Positions 59,861 to 64,000 of a DNA stretch of 64,000 nucleotides are shown here, one piece after another. The notes beneath the pieces are model-generated. The model was given only the letters and a program-made list of their open reading frames with translations, had not been told where the DNA came from and searched no databases. The stretch's first letter is position 1, and the number at the start of each line of letters is the position of its first letter. The translations under genes and the position numbers were made by a program. Source of the DNA: Manis javanica (lineage: Eukaryota; Chordata; Mammalia; Pholidota; Manidae); contig NC_133165.1 of the NCBI RefSeq assembly GCF_040802235.1, positions 17,765,623 through 17,829,622 of the forward strand, in the 5' to 3' direction.

Positions 59861-61785
59861 ATCATAAATACACATTGTATTTTTTAAAATACTGTGAGAT
59901 ATGGCAAAAACTTGCATTTTTTGTTCAGATTCAAAAACATATTTCTGGCATTAAATAGTGGATTTTTTCCCTAATATTTCTGATTTAAATTGGACCTCAA
60001 ATATATTTTTACCTTGTCAGTAATTATAGAAAAAGATAAATACAAGCAGATAAAATATTTATTTTCATATTAGAATGAGCCTAATCCAAAGGTTTATCTT
60101 TAGATGATAGATTTTTTTGCCATTTAATATGTCAAATATCATAACCCCTTGTTTCTTAAGATGTGTAGTTGAGCAGCTGATTGGGAATCAGAGTTTTTTT
60201 TTTCCTCCAATTCTCACTGAGAATAGGAGACGCTGGATCTCTTCTCTGGACAGGGCGGGAGAATTCAGAGCCAGGGAAGAGAGAGCTTATCAGGACAAGC
60301 TCACCGGGTCAGTGGGAACCGGGAAAGGGGAGGGCATCTCCTAAGGATCCCATAGTCTACAGTTCAGCTCTCAGAACCAAGTCCATCAACACATAACCTC
60401 TCTCTTTTAATCTGTCCTCTATTCTTCTTTACCTGAAACAGAACTGCCAAGGTAGGACTAGAATTTATAAAAAACTCAGGTGAAATAACCTATACCTGTA
60501 CTCTAAGGCTTATATTTACTCTATTAAATGTTAACCATTCTAACAGCAGTTACTAACTGCTCAAAATTGTACTGGATTCAAACCAATTCCACCACCATTG
60601 ATTTCTAACTGTGAATGATTTCTAAATATGAATGAAAGGTCCAGGTCCCTGTTATATATATGTAATTCCAGGCCCTTAAGGAGTTTTTATTTTAGAGCAA
60701 AAGCCCTACACAGAGGATTTCCTGGATTATAAGGAGCCTCTGTATATACTTCTGTGAGTTTACGGAACCCTTTGAAATAGTGTGCAAAATCTTGTGTGTG
60801 TGGTGAGCATTTTGCTGGGGAAAGGATCTTGAAAATGTATCAGATTGTTCCCATGTAACCCCAAAATGTTATGAAAGATAGACTAAGATGATGATGATGA
60901 TAATGTTGGGGCTGTGGGTATTACGATATTCCATAAAATATATAATACGTAACATATATAAGAACATAAAATATCAGTATTTTATGTTCTTGGCTATAGC
61001 TGTAGGTTATGATTTTTAATCATTTCCTTTTTTTGTTTAAGTAACATAACGGACTTTAGTTCAGCATCTCTCTGCATAGTTGTGCAAATCCAATGGTAAG
61101 CTGACACACATATTACATTTGATACCAATCTACAGAAAACCATCTGTAAAATTAAAAAATATATAAAAATAAAGTCTTTTTTCCTAATAACACCATATAC
61201 TTAATATTTTCAGAGTATTCATACTTCGGAGTATTGTTAACTTTCCTTAAACTGAAATGACTGCAAGTTGACAAAGGCAGGAAGAATCAGGGAAAGTAAC
61301 TTCCTTTGATTTCCAAGTCAGTTTATTCTTCTCTATTGTAAGCAACAAAAGAAGAATTTTAATTTTAGTCAGACTGGTTAGTATTTGTAAAATATTGTTT
61401 ACTTTTCCCAGTGCACATTAGATTAAATTATTTTGCTTTTTTCATTTAAGAACAAAACTGTTTGCTCTTACATACCTAGTGAATTGAGTCATGCAATGTT
61501 TACAATGTATTTACATAATTTTCTGCATAAAAAAAAATCAGTCACAGAGTTCAGACTGGTTTCAGAGTTTCTTGGTTATTTTTAAGCATCCAAGTTTGGT
61601 CTTTCATTTTAAGAATTTCACCCAATGGAAGCAGGCCAATGGCAAAAGAGTTGAACCTGAGTCCCCATATCAGGGCAGTCCCAAATATTACCTCGGGGAA
61701 CTACTGGCTTTGATACAAATGACTAAATACTATTGACCACATGTACTGCAGTCAAGATGACACAGGAAGAATCAGACACGGGAGT
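59861..61785. other. Intron, no feature seen
   Basis: Nothing assignable. The frames at 60117-60396 and 61491-61736 have no recognisable features. Confidence 0.45.
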
Positions 61786-61790
61786 CTTAC

Positions 61791-61994
61791 CAGGGGATCC
61801 CCTTCTGTGTCCGTCTGTGGAATGTGCTTGGAGGTTGTGGCCTCCTTAGTGGATACACAGCCCTCATACCCAACGTCTTCTGGCCGCAACTGCAGCAACG
61901 TGGGGCCCTCCTGAGGTAGAGCTGCTGCACTCCATGGGTACGTGTCCAGCACCCACCTGGAGGGATCTTCCCAAGGTGCCCGCTTCCCATACAT
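61791..61994 (-). CDS. Internal coding exon of an unidentified gene
   Basis: A 204-nt, 68-codon exon on the minus strand. The acceptor is tatgtgatcaccttttag immediately before ATGTATGGG, and the donor after GATCCCCTG is GTAAGA, a near-consensus 5' splice site. Both edges are phase 0. The translation is hydrophilic with no membrane span. It begins M-Y-G-K-R-A-P-W-E-D-P-S-R-W and ends Q-T-D-T-E-G-D-P-L, with a Trp/Pro-rich N-terminal third and a Thr/Glu-rich C-terminal third. The ATG at the first codon may be simply an internal Met. I do not recognise the family. The position upstream of the exon at 57348 on the same strand fits one gene. Confidence 0.6.
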
Positions 61995-63168
61995 CTAAAA
62001 GGTGATCACATATTTAGCACATATAATATACATTTCTACTCAATAAAACAGGTGACTACCTGAGTGACTTTCAAATTTTGATTTCTTAATAGGACTTTCA
62101 AGAGAATTAAGTATCTGTATACAATTTTCCAGATTATAAACACTGTCTGTCTACATAGCTCACTTTCAACTTGAAGGATAAACAAAGTGAAGCTGAACAT
62201 CTGGGATGGATGATCACCATTCAGGGGATACATGTAGAAATGACTACCACATTTATCTTTATTAGTAATTTTACAAACTGAAAGAAAACCCAGAGCTGAG
62301 AAAGTTAAGTCGCAGTGATGGAGAATTTAAAAAAAAGCCATGTTAAACTCTGGAGTTCTTTACTGAAGTGCACTTTGGAAAGGTGATGAATAAGAGAAAA
62401 TAGATTTTTCTTTGCCTACTTCACTCAAAGCGTTCTTTGAAAATAAGAGTAGTTTCTCTGATAACCATTTTATCCAGAATAACCTCCTCTAATAATCTCA
62501 TTGCTTCCTGTAATAACTCTTTTTTACATGTTTATTTATAAGGCCATTAGTAAAAGAGGAGAAAAAATGGGAAATGGAAACATTAGTGTTGTCAGGACTC
62601 ATATGGAGGCCAAAAGCCCCTAAGAAAGGGATGAGAAAGCCCGCTTAAAGTGCTGATGGTGGAGTCAAGGGCAGGAGAGGAGTTCAACAGAGGTCAAAAC
62701 ATGCGTAAGCTGGAAGTGAAACTGAAACCTAACTGGGGAGGGCACCCTGAGGAGACAAGCTGGTGGGACTCTGTGAAGAGGCAGAGGCCACAGGGGCACA
62801 GGAAGGAAAGCTGAAGCGAAGAGATGAGGGCAGCCACATGGGCACACCAGTTCCTCGATGTACTTCCAGCTCGCCTTGTCCTGCCCCCCTGCGGAAGTCA
62901 GTCCTGGTGACCAGGGTCACATTGGGTCCCAGACAGCATGCTCTGAGGTGGTCTATGTGGCTTGCTGTGGCTGAGTGAGACAAAGCAAAATAATGGACGT
63001 TGACACCATGAAAGACCCATGGACTGCCTTGGAATAAACTTTGGGGTTTCTTCTGGAGAAGCTGTATGAGGCTATGGTGGCTCTGTCTTAAAAAAAATTC
63101 ACAAAGGCATCCAGGTCCTGACATCTGTGCATTTCCTGGGAGATGCTGGTAGGAGTAGACATAATTAG

Positions 63169-63170
<2 letters not shown>
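61995..63170. other. Intronic sequence, no feature assigned
   Basis: The frames at 62665-63253 (-) and 62763-62978 (+) overlap on opposite strands and I do not support them as genes. No repeat is assigned. Confidence 0.4.

Positions 63171-63171
<1 letters not shown>

Positions 63172-63209
<38 letters not shown>
63172..63209. repeat. (TA)n microsatellite
   Basis: About 19 uninterrupted TA units. It gives an artefactual I-Y repeat frame on the minus strand. Confidence 0.96.
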
Positions 63210-63212
<3 letters not shown>

Positions 63213-63591
63213 CTCTTGTTTTGGAGCAGAAGTGTTCTCTCAGTTAAAAACATACCTCACAGAGGATGTAAAACATAGCTTGTGATACAAGTTAAACTAA
63301 TTGAAGTTAAATGTGTAATTCTTGGAAAGTAAACATTACAAAAATAATATGAAAGTCTAGAATCGATGGATGCCAGCCTTTTAAAGAATCATCAAGGGCA
63401 GGAACATTGGAGGTGACCAATGAAAAGTTAAGCAGGCCCAATTCTATACTGCAGAGTAAAAAAGGTATTATAGAAAAATAACTGAAATAAAATAAATTTA
63501 AATATTTAGAATTAGATGAATTGATGGCTGACATCAAGAAAGACAAAATCTTCAGAATAAAAATCAGTCCATTGCCACACCGGTGTTCTAT

Positions 63592-63770
63592 CCCAACCGG
63601 AACATCTGGTAGAGCATCCTCCACATGCTCCCCATCAAAGCGTCAGCCTTCATTTGAGAAGAGATTTTCCTATTTCTCTTAACTCTGATTTTCACGTTAG
63701 CAATCACATTTTGTTTTTCCATCTCTCGCTCCAATTCAAGGTTCTCTGTAGCCAGTCGATTCAAGGGAAT
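63592..63770 (-). pseudogene. Possible coding fragment (exon or processed pseudogene)
   Basis: On the minus strand a frame of about 58 codons runs from the segment A-I-P-L-N-R-L-A-T-E-N-L through E-L-E-R-E-M-E-K-Q, K-I-R-V-K-R-N-R-K-I-S-S-Q-M-K and M-W-R-M-L-Y-Q-M-F to a TAG at about 63592. Charged, helix-forming composition with an E/K-rich coiled-coil-like start looks protein-like. A TGA lies directly upstream, and there is only a weak acceptor (tatcgtgag), so it may be a degraded pseudogene piece. Family not recognised. Confidence 0.3.
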
Positions 63771-64000
63771 GGCTCACGATACACACGACCGCTTTCCTTT
63801 CTGCTTCTCCAGACAGCGCACGGAACCAACCCAATGGTATGTCATCTGCCAGTGGACTTCTGGCTAAAATCATCCTTCTGCAGCACTGAGAACTACCTAC
63901 CCCCAAAGGGTTTTCCTTTTTGTTATCTCTCCCACATACTGGATCCGCCCCCCTCCCCGACTCCCTACATCAAGTTTGGCTCAGCTTTCACACTCACCTA

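Noticed and set aside
63985..64000. Donor-like tag|gtgagtg on the minus strand at the window edge
   Set aside because: The exon would lie outside the window. A phase-0 ending to match the exon at 61994 would make its last codon TAG, so it cannot be the directly preceding exon. Too little sequence to judge.

Overview
This window is nuclear DNA of a placental mammal: AT-rich, dominated by LINE-1, MaLR and ERV LTRs, MIR and L2 relics and dinucleotide microsatellites, with very little coding sequence. Both full-length L1s carry a 3' UTR with a G-rich block, which I associate with laurasiatherian L1s. I see no abundant lineage-specific tRNA or 7SL SINE (no Alu, B1/B2, carnivore, ruminant or equine type). 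Together these make a SINE-poor laurasiathere such as a pangolin my best guess, but this is inference and not demonstrated.

Layout. 1-10.8 kb: anonymous DNA with MIR fragments and an MLT1-type LTR. 10.8-14.7 kb: a nest of old repeats holding retrocopy A, a 1.3-kb reverse-oriented ERV env-LTR copy with a poly(A) tail and a perfect 16-bp target-site duplication. 16.4-20.0 kb: an ancient L1 split by a MaLR LTR. 21.6-27.7 kb: a nearly full-length L1 (L1-a, +) with damaged ORF1 and ORF2. 27.9-29.5 kb: retrocopy B, a second member of the same ERV family, forward. 30-34.7 kb: several ERV1-like LTR pieces. 36.6-42.9 kb: a second full-length L1 (L1-b, -) inserted into an older inverted-repeat element whose halves remain on both sides. 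43-54.9 kb: anonymous DNA with MIR, L2, MaLR and L1 3'-end fragments.

Genes. The only convincing host gene is the 3' end of a multi-exon gene on the minus strand. An internal exon (61791-61994, phase 0 at both ends) and a terminal exon (57348-57464 coding) both have good splice sites. The terminal exon is followed by a roughly 2.4-kb 3' UTR ending near 54955 with an ATTAAA signal. I do not recognise the gene. Its C-terminus resembles a class I PDZ ligand. Two weaker minus-strand exon or pseudogene candidates lie at 57779-58109 and 63592-63770.

The most unusual content is the pair of ERV copies. They are 5'-truncated, have lost most of env SU, end exactly at the R poly(A) site, and carry a poly(A) or A-rich tail. 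Copy A has a target-site duplication of L1 type. This suggests an ERV-derived family spread by L1 machinery and not by integrase.
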